Shown here piece by piece: positions 17,011-25,500 of a DNA stretch of 64,000 nt. Position numbers and translations under genes: made by a program. The DNA comes from Actinosynnema sp040640215. Its GTDB lineage: Bacteria; Actinomycetota; Actinomycetes; Mycobacteriales; Pseudonocardiaceae. The stretch's first letter is position 1. Every line of letters begins with the position of its first letter. The notes beneath the pieces are model-generated. The model was given only the letters and a program-made list of their open reading frames with translations. It did not search any database and had not been told where the DNA came from. Location of the stretch: the NCBI RefSeq assembly GCF_040640215.1, contig NZ_JBFABG010000002.1, positions 124,001 through 188,000 on the forward strand. Direction: 5' to 3'.

Positions 17011-18105
17011 CTAACACCCCGGACCACCGACCCCGCTGTCCACGGACAGCGTCGCCAGCAGCTCGCCCACCAGCTCGGCGACCTGCGCGACCTCCAGCAG
17101 GAACCCGTCGTGGCCGGCCGCCGACCGGACCACCCGCAGCGGCACTCCCAGCCCGGCGGCGATCTCCTCCTGCTGGGCCAACGGGTACAGCCGGTCGGAA
17201 TCGATGCCCGCCACCACGCTGCGTGCGGTCACCCGCCGGAGGGCGGCCCGGACGCCGCCGCGACCGGCCCCGACGTCGTGCCCGTTCATCGCCTCGGTCA
17301 ACCGGGCGTACGACCAGGGGTCGAACCGCCGGGTCAGCTTCTCCGCGTGGTGGTCGAGGTAGGACTCGACCGCGTAGCGCCCGTCCTCCTGCACGTCGCG
17401 GCCGAAGCGGGACTCCAGCTCGACCGCGCTCCGGTAGCTCAGGTGGGCGATCCGCCGGGCGATCCCCATGCCGGTCACCGGGTCCGCCCGGATGGCTCCC
17501 AGTTGCGGGGCGGCCAGCGCGATGTGCTCGGCCGTGGACGCGGCGGGCGCGGCCAGCACCAGCAGCGACCGGACGCGCGCGGGTTCCGTCACGGCCCACT
17601 CCAGCGCCCGCATCCCGCCCATGGACCCGCCGATCACGGCGGCCCACGAGGACACGCCCAGCGCGTCGGCCAGCACCACCTCGGCCGCCACCTGGTCCCG
17701 CACCGAGATCCGGGGGAACCGCGAGCCCCACTCGCGCCCGTCCGGTGCGCGCGACAGCGGACCGGTGGTCCCCTGGCACCCGCCCAGCACGTTGGGCACC
17801 ACGACGAACCACCGGCCGGGGTCGAGCGCCCGCCCGGGTCCGATCAGGCCGTCCCACCACCCGTCGGTGGGGTGACCGGGCTCCGCGACGCCGGCGGCGT
17901 GGCTGTCGCCGGTCAACGCGTGCAGCACCAGCACGGCGTTGGACCGGGACTCGTCCAGCGCGCCCCAGGTCTCGTAGGCGATCCGCACCGGCAGCCCGAG
18001 GCCGGGCACCGTCCCGTCGACCCACTGCCGTCGCCCGTTCGGGTCCCCCTCCCGCCACCCGCCGGCGGCGGGAGGGGTCTCCCCGGCAGTGGACCCGAAC
18101 GTCAC
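17011..18105 (-). CDS. metX: homoserine O-acetyltransferase
   Basis: 364 residues, alpha/beta-hydrolase fold. It acetylates homoserine from acetyl-CoA, opening the methionine branch. The catalytic triad is readable: Ser161 in IGGSMGGM, Asp304 in GIDSDRLYP, His332 in GHDGFL; the family block PNVLGGCQGTTGP is at about 104-116. GTG start at 18103-18105. It follows metY by 31 bases on the same strand, so metY-metX form a transcriptional unit that supplies and consumes O-acetylhomoserine. Acyl donor preference (acetyl versus succinyl) is inferred from family and partner. Confidence 0.93.
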   Translation of the reverse strand: MTFGSTAGETPPAAGGWREGDPNGRRQWVDGTVPGLGLPVRIAYETWGALDESRSNAVLVLHALTGDSHAAGVAEPGHPTDGWWDGLIGPGRALDPGRWFVVVPNVLGGCQGTTGPLSRAPDGREWGSRFPRISVRDQVAAEVVLADALGVSSWAAVIGGSMGGMRALEWAVTEPARVRSLLVLAAPAASTAEHIALAAPQLGAIRADPVTGMGIARRIAHLSYRSAVELESRFGRDVQEDGRYAVESYLDHHAEKLTRRFDPWSYARLTEAMNGHDVGAGRGGVRAALRRVTARSVVAGIDSDRLYPLAQQEEIAAGLGVPLRVVRSAAGHDGFLLEVAQVAELVGELLATLSVDSGVGGPGC

Positions 18106-18136
18106 CGCGAGCCCGCCCCGAAGACCGGACCAGCGC

Positions 18137-19426
18137 TCACCTCACGGCCTTGGCGGCCCGGAAACCGGCCTCCAGGTCGGCCTGGAGGTCCGCCACCCCC
18201 TCGATGCCCACCGACAGCCGCACCAGTCCGGGCGTGACGCCCGCGACCAGTTGCTCCGCGGGGGTCAACTGGCTGTGCGTGGTGGACGCCGGGTGCACGA
18301 TCAGCGACCGCACGTCCCCGATGTTCACCAACTGCGAGAACAGCTCGACGCCGTCCACGAACGCGCGCCCGGCGTCGACCCCGCCGACCAGCTCGAAGGA
18401 GACGACGGCCCCGGCACCCAGCGGCAGGTACTTCTGCGCCAGGGAGTGCCACTGCGACGACTCCAGCCCCGCGTAGTGGACCTTCGCCACCTCGTCCCGG
18501 GACTCCAACCACGTGGCCAGCGCCACCGCGTTCGCCACGTGCTTCTCGATGCGCAGCGACAGCGTCTCGATCCCCTGGAGGATCAGGAAGCTGGTCAACG
18601 GGGCGATCGCCGCGCCGGTGTCCCGCAGGCCCTGCACCCGCAGCTTCGCGGCGAACGCCCCGTGACCCAGCGCGGGCCAGTACCGCAACCCGTGGTAGCT
18701 GGGGTCCGGCTCGTTGAAGTCGGGGAACTTGTCGGTGTCCCCGAAGTCGAACTTCCCGCCGTCGACCACCACGCCCGCGATCGCGGTGCCGTGGCCGCCG
18801 AGGTACTTCGTGGCCGAGTGCACGACGATGTCCGCACCGTGCTCCAGCGGCCGGAGCAGGTAGGGCGTCGGCACCGTGTTGTCGACCACCAGCGGCACGC
18901 CCGCCTCGTGCGCGACCGCCGCGACCGCCTCGATGTCGAGGACGTTGCTGCGCGGGTTGGCCAGCGACTCGGCGAAGAACAGCTTCGTGTTGGGCCGCAC
19001 CGCCGCGCGCCAGGCCTCCACGTCGTCCGGGTCGTCCACGAAGGACACCTCGATGCCCAGCTTGGGCAACGTGTAGTGGAACAGGTTGTAGGTGCCGCCG
19101 TACAGCGACGCGCTCGACACCAGGTGGTCGCCCGAGCGGGCGAGGTTCAGGATGGTCGCGGTCTCGGCCGCCGAGCCGGAGGCGAACGCCACCGACGCCA
19201 CGCCGCCCTCCAGCGCCGTGATCCGCTGCTCCAGCACGTCCTGGGTGGGGTTGTTGATCCGGGTGTAGATGTTGCCCGGCTCCGCGAGGCTGAACAGCGC
19301 CGCACCGTGCGCGGTGTCGCGGAAGACGTACGAGGTGGTCTGGTAGATCGGAGTGGCCCGCGCACCGGTGGTCGGGTCGGGTGACGCTCCGGAGTGGACC
19401 TGCTTGGTTTCGAACGACCAGGACAT
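18137..19426 (-). CDS. metY: O-acetylhomoserine sulfhydrylase (aminocarboxypropyltransferase)
   Basis: 429 residues, Cys/Met-metabolism PLP enzyme making homocysteine from O-acetylhomoserine and sulfide. The PLP lysine is about residue 207 in VVHSATKYLGGHG, and the substrate/cofactor segments YTRINNPTQ and FASGSAAETATI are typical of the MetY branch. I chose the ATG at 19424-19426, which has AGGAG eight bases upstream and starts at the usual MSWSFETKQVH; an in-frame extension to 19468 lacks support. The 5' region carries a 23-residue leader peptide ORF (19500-19571), suggesting translation-coupled control by cysteine supply. Confidence 0.94.
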   Translation of the reverse strand: MSWSFETKQVHSGASPDPTTGARATPIYQTTSYVFRDTAHGAALFSLAEPGNIYTRINNPTQDVLEQRITALEGGVASVAFASGSAAETATILNLARSGDHLVSSASLYGGTYNLFHYTLPKLGIEVSFVDDPDDVEAWRAAVRPNTKLFFAESLANPRSNVLDIEAVAAVAHEAGVPLVVDNTVPTPYLLRPLEHGADIVVHSATKYLGGHGTAIAGVVVDGGKFDFGDTDKFPDFNEPDPSYHGLRYWPALGHGAFAAKLRVQGLRDTGAAIAPLTSFLILQGIETLSLRIEKHVANAVALATWLESRDEVAKVHYAGLESSQWHSLAQKYLPLGAGAVVSFELVGGVDAGRAFVDGVELFSQLVNIGDVRSLIVHPASTTHSQLTPAEQLVAGVTPGLVRLSVGIEGVADLQADLEAGFRAAKAVR

Positions 19427-19499
19427 GCCGGTGCTCCTGTCAAAGGGCTGGGAGGGTTTTACGGGCACGACGAAGGAGGACGACGCGCAGAGGGGTCGA

Positions 19500-19571
19500 T
19501 CAGCCGAGACGACAGGCCATGCTGGTGACGCGCACGTAGTCCACGTGCCGTCGCGCCACCAGGAGACTCAT
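19500..19571 (-). CDS. putative cysteine-sensing leader peptide of the metY-metX operon
   Basis: A 23-codon ORF (ATG to TGA) whose stop lies 73 bases before the metY start. The peptide opens MSLLVARRHVDYVRVTS and ends with a short segment holding its only cysteine. It matches the RRHVDxxRVxSxxC pattern of leader peptides that precede sulfur-assimilation genes in actinobacteria. Ribosome stalling at the Cys codon would couple cysteine availability to expression of the downstream genes (known for related uORFs; inferred here). Its own ribosome-binding site is weak. Confidence 0.8.
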   Translation of the reverse strand: MSLLVARRHVDYVRVTSMACRLG

Positions 19572-19642
19572 GCCGCTGAAGGTAGCGCTGCGTGACGGCT
19601 CTGGACAGGGCGTCCACGTCGTGGGAAGCCTAGGGTCGCGAC

Positions 19643-20662
19643 ATGCGCACCGCACTGATCGGCTACGGGCTCGGCGGAGCCGCGTTCCACGCCCCCTTCA
19701 TCGCCACCACACCGGGTTTGACCTTGTCGGCGGTGGTGACGGGCAACGCCGACCGCCAGGCCGAAGTACGCCGGAGGTACCCCGGCACCAGCCTCCTGGA
19801 CAACCCGGAAGATGTCTGGCGACAGGCCGGGGACTTCGACCTGGTCGTCGTAACCACACCCAATCGGTACCACGCTTCGCACGCGCGTTCGGCTCTCGTG
19901 CACGGCCTGGACGTCGTGGTGGACAAACCGCTCGCCGGCTCCCCCGCCGAGGCCTTGGAGCTCGCCGCCCTGGCCGAGGCCCGGGGCCGGCGGCTGCACC
20001 CGTTCCAGAACCGCCGCTGGGACGGCGACTTCCGGACCGTCGGCGCGCTGCTGGCGGGCGGCTCGCTGGGTGCCGTGCACCGCTTCGAGTCGCGGTTCGA
20101 GCGCTGGCGGCCCCGGCCCAAGGACTCGTGGAAGGAGTCCGGCGACCCGGCCGACCTGGGCAGCATCGTGCACGACCTGGGCACGCACCTCGTCGACCAG
20201 GCGTTGGTGCTGTTCGGCCGCCCCCGGACCGTCTACGCCGAGGTGCGCACGCTCCGCGAGCGCGCACGGGCGCACGACGACGCGTTCATCGCCCTGACCC
20301 ACGACGGCGGCGTCGTCTCGCACCTGTGGATGTCGGCCCTGGCCGAGGACCAGGGCCCCCGGTTCCGCGTCCTGGGCGACCGGGCCGCCTACGTGAAACA
20401 CGGCATGGACCCCCAGGAGGACCAGCTCAAGGCCGGCACGACGCCCGGCGGGCCGATCTGGGGCACCGAGGACCCGGCGGCCTGGGGCACGGTCTCCGGC
20501 ACCCCCGTGCCCACCGAACCCGGCGCGTACCAGTCCTTCTACCAGGCCATCGCCGCCGGCCGGACGCCCGTCGACCCGCAGGGGGTCGTCGCCGCCCTGG
20601 CGGTGGTGGAGGCCGCCTTCACCTCGGCCGCCACGCGCACCACCGTCCCCCTTGGCGATTGA
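19643..20662 (+). CDS. Gfo/Idh/MocA-family oxidoreductase
   Basis: 339 residues. The N-terminal Rossmann domain starts ALIGYGLGGAAFHAPFI, followed by VVVTTPNRYHASHARSAL and the catalytic-lysine block VVVDKPLAGSPAEA (about residues 93-106). The C-terminal half is the usual substrate-binding beta-sheet domain, with DLGSIVHDLGTHLVDQALVLFG. It is a NAD(P)-dependent sugar or polyol dehydrogenase of unknown substrate. The ATG start is used. It is divergent from metY, with the leader-peptide region between them, and is otherwise unlinked. Confidence 0.9.
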   Translation: MRTALIGYGLGGAAFHAPFIATTPGLTLSAVVTGNADRQAEVRRRYPGTSLLDNPEDVWRQAGDFDLVVVTTPNRYHASHARSALVHGLDVVVDKPLAGSPAEALELAALAEARGRRLHPFQNRRWDGDFRTVGALLAGGSLGAVHRFESRFERWRPRPKDSWKESGDPADLGSIVHDLGTHLVDQALVLFGRPRTVYAEVRTLRERARAHDDAFIALTHDGGVVSHLWMSALAEDQGPRFRVLGDRAAYVKHGMDPQEDQLKAGTTPGGPIWGTEDPAAWGTVSGTPVPTEPGAYQSFYQAIAAGRTPVDPQGVVAALAVVEAAFTSAATRTTVPLGD

Positions 20663-20845
20663 CTCTCTCTTCGCGGAAGACTCCTTCCACACGAGGGGAC
20701 GCGTCCGGAATCGTCATCGGGTGACGGAAAGCCTGCGGGGCAAGGGTTTCCACACGATCGTGCACGAGAGCCGACGTCCTTCACCCAGGTCGACGAGGGC
20801 GTGATCGCCTGGCGCACCAGCGGTGCTGGACGAAATCCCGGCCCG

Positions 20846-22144
20846 CTAGCCCGCCGAGGCGTTCGGGGCACCCTCCGGCGCACGCCGGAGGGTCTCGCCG
20901 ATGGCCAGCAACGACAACGCGCTCACGACCGCGCCCAGCACCAGGTACACCGACACCGGCCAGGACGACCGCGTGGGCGTCAGCTCCAGCAGCCACACCG
21001 CGATCAGCGGCGAGAGCCCGCCGCCCAGCACCGCGCCGAGCTGGTAGCTCAACGACACCCCGCTGTACCGGACCCGGGTCCCGAACAACTCGGCGTAGTA
21101 GGCGGGCATCGGCCCGAACACCGCCGCCGACCCGGAGAACCCGATCACCAGCGCCACCACGACCAGAGTCGGCGACCGCGTCTCCAGCAACCAGAACAGC
21201 GGGAACGCGAACACCCCGAGGAACACCGCGCCGCCGAGCATCACCGGCAGCCGCCCGACCCGGTCGGACAGCCGGGCGAACACCAGGATGGCCACCGCCT
21301 GCGCCGCCGCGCCGATCAACCCGGCGTTGAGCAGCGTGGACCGCGGCAACCCCAACTGCTTGGTGCCGTAGGAGACCACGAACGTCGCGATCACGAAGAT
21401 GAACATGTTGAACCCGAGGTTCACGCCCGCGCCGAGCAGCACCCGACCCCACGAGTCGCGCAGCACCTCGACCACCGGCATCCGCACCGCGCCGCGCTCC
21501 GACTTGGCCGCGCGGAACTGCGGGCTCTCCTCCACCGACAGCCGCACGTACAGCCCGACGCCGACCAGCACGAGGCTGAACAGGAACGGCACCCGCCAGC
21601 CCCAGGTGAGGAACCCGTCGCCGGACACCGCCGTGGACGCGGCCAGCACCCCGTTGGCCAGCAGCAGACCCAGCGGCGAGCCGAGGAACGTCCAGCTCCC
21701 GTACCACGCCGTCCGGCCCGGCGGGGCGTGCTCGACCGCCATCAGGGTCGCGCCGCCCTGCTCACCGCCGAGGAAGAACCCCTGCACGACCCTGAGCAGC
21801 ACCAGCAGGACCGGCGCGGCGACGCCGATCGACTCGTAGGTCGGCAGCAGCCCGATCAGCGCCGTGGCGACCCCGGTCGCGGTGAGCGTCAGCACCAGCA
21901 TCGAGCGCCGGCCGAGCCGGTCGCCGAAGTGCCCGATCACCACCCCGCCCAGCGGGCGCGCCAGGAAACCCGCGCCGAACGTCGCGAACGAGAGCAGCGT
22001 GCCGACCCACGGGTCGAAGGACGGGAAGAAGAGCTTGTCGAACACGAGCGCGGACGCGGTGCCGTAGAGCAGGAAGTCGTACAACTCGACCGCGTTCCCC
22101 GCCGAGCTGGCGAGCGCGACCCGGCGCACCCCGGAGTTCCCCAT
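20846..22144 (-). CDS. MFS transporter, metabolite:H+ symporter (MHS) type
   Basis: 432 residues, 12 predicted membrane helices. The start of helix 1, VALASSAGNAVELYDFLLYG, the loop RPLGGVVIGHFGDRLGRRSML and GFFLGGEQGGATLMAVEH identify the MHS branch (proline/betaine, citrate, shikimate-type symporters). I chose the ATG at 22142-22144; an in-frame GTG at 22195 would begin inside a perfect operator-like palindrome. The substrate is unknown. A perfect 11-bp inverted repeat lies in its 3' coding end (20870-20893). It converges with the oxidoreductase gene across about 180 bases with nothing notable. Confidence 0.9.
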   Translation of the reverse strand: MGNSGVRRVALASSAGNAVELYDFLLYGTASALVFDKLFFPSFDPWVGTLLSFATFGAGFLARPLGGVVIGHFGDRLGRRSMLVLTLTATGVATALIGLLPTYESIGVAAPVLLVLLRVVQGFFLGGEQGGATLMAVEHAPPGRTAWYGSWTFLGSPLGLLLANGVLAASTAVSGDGFLTWGWRVPFLFSLVLVGVGLYVRLSVEESPQFRAAKSERGAVRMPVVEVLRDSWGRVLLGAGVNLGFNMFIFVIATFVVSYGTKQLGLPRSTLLNAGLIGAAAQAVAILVFARLSDRVGRLPVMLGGAVFLGVFAFPLFWLLETRSPTLVVVALVIGFSGSAAVFGPMPAYYAELFGTRVRYSGVSLSYQLGAVLGGGLSPLIAVWLLELTPTRSSWPVSVYLVLGAVVSALSLLAIGETLRRAPEGAPNASAG

Positions 22145-22182
22145 CCACCCACCCTGGTGCCCGGCCGGCCGACGCGAGACCA

Positions 22183-22195
22183 GTGAGTGACTCAC
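22183..22195. promoter_or_regulatory. palindromic operator-like site before the MHS transporter
   Basis: GTGAGTGACTCAC is a perfect palindrome (six-base arms, one central base), 39 bases upstream of the chosen transporter start. Its size and symmetry suit a dimeric repressor. No regulator gene is adjacent, so the binding protein is unknown. Confidence 0.4.
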
Positions 22196-22350
22196 GTCAC
22201 AGACCGTGGTCCGCAGGTCCGAACCCGGTCGCGTCCGGAGGGCGGCACGGCCGTTCGGCCGCGCGCACCAAACCCCTCATTCGTTGAAGAGATCACACGA
22301 TGTGGTGACTTGGCTGGAGCACCCGGTGCCGTGCGGTCCACTGTGATGGC

Positions 22351-22704
22351 ATGGCAGCACTACCCCTGATCGCGGCGCTCGCCGCGTTGATTCCCACCGC
22401 CTCCGTCCCGCAAGCCTCGTTCGTGCTGAGCAAGACGCACGGCGACGCGATCGAAGTGATGAACCTGACCTGCGAGCCCGTCGGCGGCAGGCACCCCAGG
22501 GCACCCGAGTCGTGCGCCGCGCTGCACCCGGTCGGCGGACAGGTCTCCGAGCTGGCCAAGGAAGGCGTCGCCTGCACGCTCCAGTACGACCCGGTGAAGG
22601 TCGTCGCGACCGGCATGTGGCGCGGCGAGACCCGCGAGTTCACCGCCGAGTTCGCGAACCCGTGCGTGATGCTGGCCGAGACCGGGCCGGTGTTCGACTT
22701 CTAG
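22351..22704 (+). CDS. secreted subtilisin inhibitor-like (SSI) protein
   Basis: 117 residues including a signal peptide (about 1-20). The mature domain matches Streptomyces subtilisin inhibitors: Cys41/Cys55 and Cys75/Cys105 would form the two disulfides, and YDPVKVVATGMWRGE and FANPCVM are conserved blocks. Aligned to SSI by eye, the reactive loop CTLQYDPV puts Leu77 at P1 and Gln78 at P1'. It should therefore inhibit subtilisin or chymotrypsin-like proteases outside the cell. It lies alone between the transporter and the ABC1 kinase gene. Confidence 0.92.
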   Translation: MAALPLIAALAALIPTASVPQASFVLSKTHGDAIEVMNLTCEPVGGRHPRAPESCAALHPVGGQVSELAKEGVACTLQYDPVKVVATGMWRGETREFTAEFANPCVMLAETGPVFDF

Positions 22705-22931
22705 CCCACCACGCCCGGGTGACCACCGGGCCCGGCACGACGCCGGAGCACCGCCCCGAGTCCCCGCTCCACGGCGTGCACCCACGAGTCCCGCCGGGGG
22801 TCCACGACACCGCCGACGTCGTGGCCCCCGGACGGGGACCCGGGTGAGCGGGGTCGAGTCCGAGGTCCGCGCACCGGGTCGGCGTTCTCAGGAAGGTGGA
22901 TCTATCCTCCGGCCCAACGGTGGGGGGAAAC

Positions 22932-24875
22932 GTGGACATCGTCAATTTCCTGGTGGACTGGGTCAGCGTGCCGGTGACGTTCCTGGCGCTGATCATGGGC
23001 ATCTCGCTGGCCGCGCGCCGCATCCTCGGCCTGCGCGTCGGGCTGGTGCGCACCGCGCTGGCGTGCCTGCTGGGCCTCTCGCTCACGGCGGGGCTGCTCA
23101 ACGGGATGCCCGAGCCGGAGACGACGACCGCGCTCAGCACCGTCCAGATCGGCATCGCGCTGCTGGTCGTCATCTCGCTGCTCACGCTGGCCGAGATCAT
23201 CGTGCCGACCGGGACGATCCCGCCGGTCACCGAGTGGTGGCGGTTGCTGCGCAACAGGATCGCCCGGGGCCGGCGGTACTCCCGGATCAGCGCCATCGCG
23301 TTCCGCCACGGCCTCGGCCCGTACCTGCGCGGGCGCGAGCGCACCGACACCCGGGTGGCCCGGTCGCTGCGCCAGGCGCTGGAGGAGGGCGGCGTCACGT
23401 TCGTCAAGCTCGGCCAGGTGCTGTCCACCAGGCCGGACCTGCTGCCCGCGGAGGTGATCGACGAGCTGACCCTGTTGCAGGACAACGTTCCCGCCGCGCC
23501 GTGGGCGTCCGTGCGGGCGGTGCTGGTCGCCGAGCTCGGTCCGCCCGAGGAGGTGTTCGCCGAGTTCGACGAGACGCCGATCGCGGCGGCGTCCGTGGCG
23601 CAGGTGCACCGCGCGCGGCTGAAGTCCGGCGAAGAGGTCGTCGTGAAGGTGCAGCGGCCCGGCGTGCGGCGGGTCGCCGAGGGCGACCTGGACATCGTGG
23701 GCCGGCTGGCCTCGACGCTGCACGAGCGGACCCGCTGGGGCAGGGCGATCGGCATCAAGGACCTGGCGACCGGTTTCTCCGGGGCCCTGCGCGAAGAGCT
23801 CGACTTCCGGGTGGAGGCGCGCAACCTCGCGGCCGTCCGCGCCGCGTCCGCCGACGCGGACGTGGTGCTGCCGCAGGTGTACGAGGACCACTGCACGTCC
23901 CGGGTCCTGGTGATGGAGCGCCTCGACGGCAGGCCGATCCGGTCCGCGCCGCTGGAGTCCGCCGACCGGAGCGCGCTGGCCCGGTCCCTGCTGGACGTGC
24001 TGCTGCGCCAGGTGCTGCTCAACGGCGTCTTCCACGCGGACCCGCACCCCGGCAACATCATGCTGCTCGGCGACGGCCGGCTGGGGATGCTCGACTTCGG
24101 CTCGGTGGGCCGGATCGACGCCCAACTCCGCTCCGCGCTGGGCAAGCTGCTGCTGGCCGTCGACCGCGGCGACCCGGCGAGCCTGCGCGACGCGCTGCTG
24201 GAACTGGTCACCCGGCCCGACGAGATCGACGAGCAGCAGTTGGAACGCGCGCTCGGCCAGTTCATGGCCCGGCACCTGAACGCCGGGATGCGCCCGGACG
24301 CGGCGATGTTCGGCGACCTGTTCGCCCTCGTCTACCGCTACGGGCTGAGCATCCCGCCGGAGATCGCCGCGGTGTTCCGCGCGCTGGCCACCGTGGAGGG
24401 GACGCTCGACGCGCTGTCGCCCGGCTTCGACATCATCGCGGAATCGCGGGCGTTCGCCGAGCAGCAGTTCAGCGAGCGCCTGACGCCGGAGTCGTTGCGG
24501 CGCACGGTGACCGAGGAGCTGTACTCGATGCTGCCGATGGTCAAGCGCCTGCCGCGCCGGCTGGAGCGCATCTCCAGCGCGTTGGAGCAGGGCAGGCTGG
24601 GCATGAACCTGCGGCTGTTCGCCGACGAGCGGGACCGGCACTTCGTCGTCACCCTGCTGCACCAGGTCATGCTGACCGTGCTGGGCGCGACCGCGGGGGT
24701 GATGGCGGTGCTGCTGCTGGGCGCGGACGGCGGCCCGCTGGTCGGCCCGGACATCTCGCTGTTCCAGGTGTTCGGCTACAACCTGCTGGTGATCAGCGTC
24801 CTGCTGGGGCTGCGCGTGGTCGTCACCGTCTTCCGACCCCGCGACGCCACCCAGCCGAGCGGCCACCGGGCCTGA
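22932..24875 (+). CDS. ABC1/UbiB-family atypical kinase, membrane bound
   Basis: 647 residues from the GTG at 22932, chosen for its strong GGGGGGAAAC upstream and because it opens the first membrane helix. About three N-terminal helices are followed by the ABC1 domain (about residues 150-450). That domain shows KLGQVLSTRPDLLP (KxGQ motif), the Ala-rich loop IAAASVAQVHRARL, GEEVVVKVQRPGV, and the catalytic HADPHPGNI and MLDFGSVG blocks. Two further helices end the protein. Family members act in quinone or lipid metabolism, or as ATPases of unknown substrate. The flanking genes give no further hint. Confidence 0.92.
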   Translation: MDIVNFLVDWVSVPVTFLALIMGISLAARRILGLRVGLVRTALACLLGLSLTAGLLNGMPEPETTTALSTVQIGIALLVVISLLTLAEIIVPTGTIPPVTEWWRLLRNRIARGRRYSRISAIAFRHGLGPYLRGRERTDTRVARSLRQALEEGGVTFVKLGQVLSTRPDLLPAEVIDELTLLQDNVPAAPWASVRAVLVAELGPPEEVFAEFDETPIAAASVAQVHRARLKSGEEVVVKVQRPGVRRVAEGDLDIVGRLASTLHERTRWGRAIGIKDLATGFSGALREELDFRVEARNLAAVRAASADADVVLPQVYEDHCTSRVLVMERLDGRPIRSAPLESADRSALARSLLDVLLRQVLLNGVFHADPHPGNIMLLGDGRLGMLDFGSVGRIDAQLRSALGKLLLAVDRGDPASLRDALLELVTRPDEIDEQQLERALGQFMARHLNAGMRPDAAMFGDLFALVYRYGLSIPPEIAAVFRALATVEGTLDALSPGFDIIAESRAFAEQQFSERLTPESLRRTVTEELYSMLPMVKRLPRRLERISSALEQGRLGMNLRLFADERDRHFVVTLLHQVMLTVLGATAGVMAVLLLGADGGPLVGPDISLFQVFGYNLLVISVLLGLRVVVTVFRPRDATQPSGHRA

Positions 24876-24943
24876 GAGCCGGACCCGGCCAGGTGGTGTC
24901 GATCCCGCCGTGCCGCGCGGCGGGCGCACCGTAGGCTGGCGGC

Positions 24944-25429
24944 ATGAGCATCCACGACATCGCCGTGCACACCCTGGACGGCACGTCGAGCAGCCTGGGT
25001 TCGTTGCGCGGCAAGGCTTTGCTGGTCGTGAACGTGGCCTCGAAGTGCGGCCTGACGCCGCAGTACGCGGGGCTGGAGCGGCTCCAGGCCCGGTACGGCG
25101 AGCGGGGTTTCTCGGTGGTCGGCTTCCCGTGCAACCAGTTCGGCGGCCAGGAACCCGGTTCGACCGAGGAGATCGCCACCTTCTGCTCGACCACCTACGG
25201 CGTGACGTTCCCGCTGTTCGAGAAGGTCGACGTGAACGGCGACGGCCGGCACCCGGTGTACGCCGCGCTGACCGCGCGCCCGGACGCCGACGGCGAGGCC
25301 GGCGACGTGCAGTGGAACTTCGAGAAGTTCCTGGTCGCCCCGGACGGCGAAGTCCTGGCCCGCTTCCGGCCGCGCACCGAACCGGAGGACGAGTCGGTCG
25401 TGAAGGCGATCGAGGCCGCCCTGCCGTAG
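24944..25429 (+). CDS. glutathione peroxidase-family thiol peroxidase
   Basis: 161 residues. The active-site tetrad is visible: Cys35 in NVASKCGLTPQY, Gln65 in GFPCNQFGGQEPG, Trp124 and Asn125 in VQWNFEKFLV. Cys81 could be the resolving cysteine, so like most bacterial members it probably uses thioredoxin or mycothiol-linked electrons rather than glutathione. It reduces hydroperoxides in the cytoplasm. ATG start, 68 bases after the ABC1 kinase gene on the same strand, so co-transcription is possible. Confidence 0.94.
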   Translation: MSIHDIAVHTLDGTSSSLGSLRGKALLVVNVASKCGLTPQYAGLERLQARYGERGFSVVGFPCNQFGGQEPGSTEEIATFCSTTYGVTFPLFEKVDVNGDGRHPVYAALTARPDADGEAGDVQWNFEKFLVAPDGEVLARFRPRTEPEDESVVKAIEAALP

Positions 25430-25436
25430 ACCCCTC

Positions 25437-25484
25437 GGCGGCCCGGCCCGGCCCGGCCCACGCACCCGCGCGGGCCGGGCCGCC
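25437..25484. terminator. stem-loop terminator between peroxidase and sdaA genes
   Basis: Perfect 14-bp GC stem (GGCGGCCCGGCCCG and its complement) with a 20-base loop, sitting between convergent genes. It can terminate both; no U-tract. Confidence 0.75.
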
Positions 25485-25500
25485 GGTGCGGCGCGGGACG

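Noticed and set aside
19427..19642. SAM riboswitch upstream of metY
   Set aside because: I looked for SAM-type conserved cores and did not find them; the region is explained by the leader peptide.
20721..20804. Small ORF beginning VTESLRGKGF after the oxidoreductase gene
   Set aside because: No clear ribosome-binding site or family resemblance; overlaps nothing informative, so not called.
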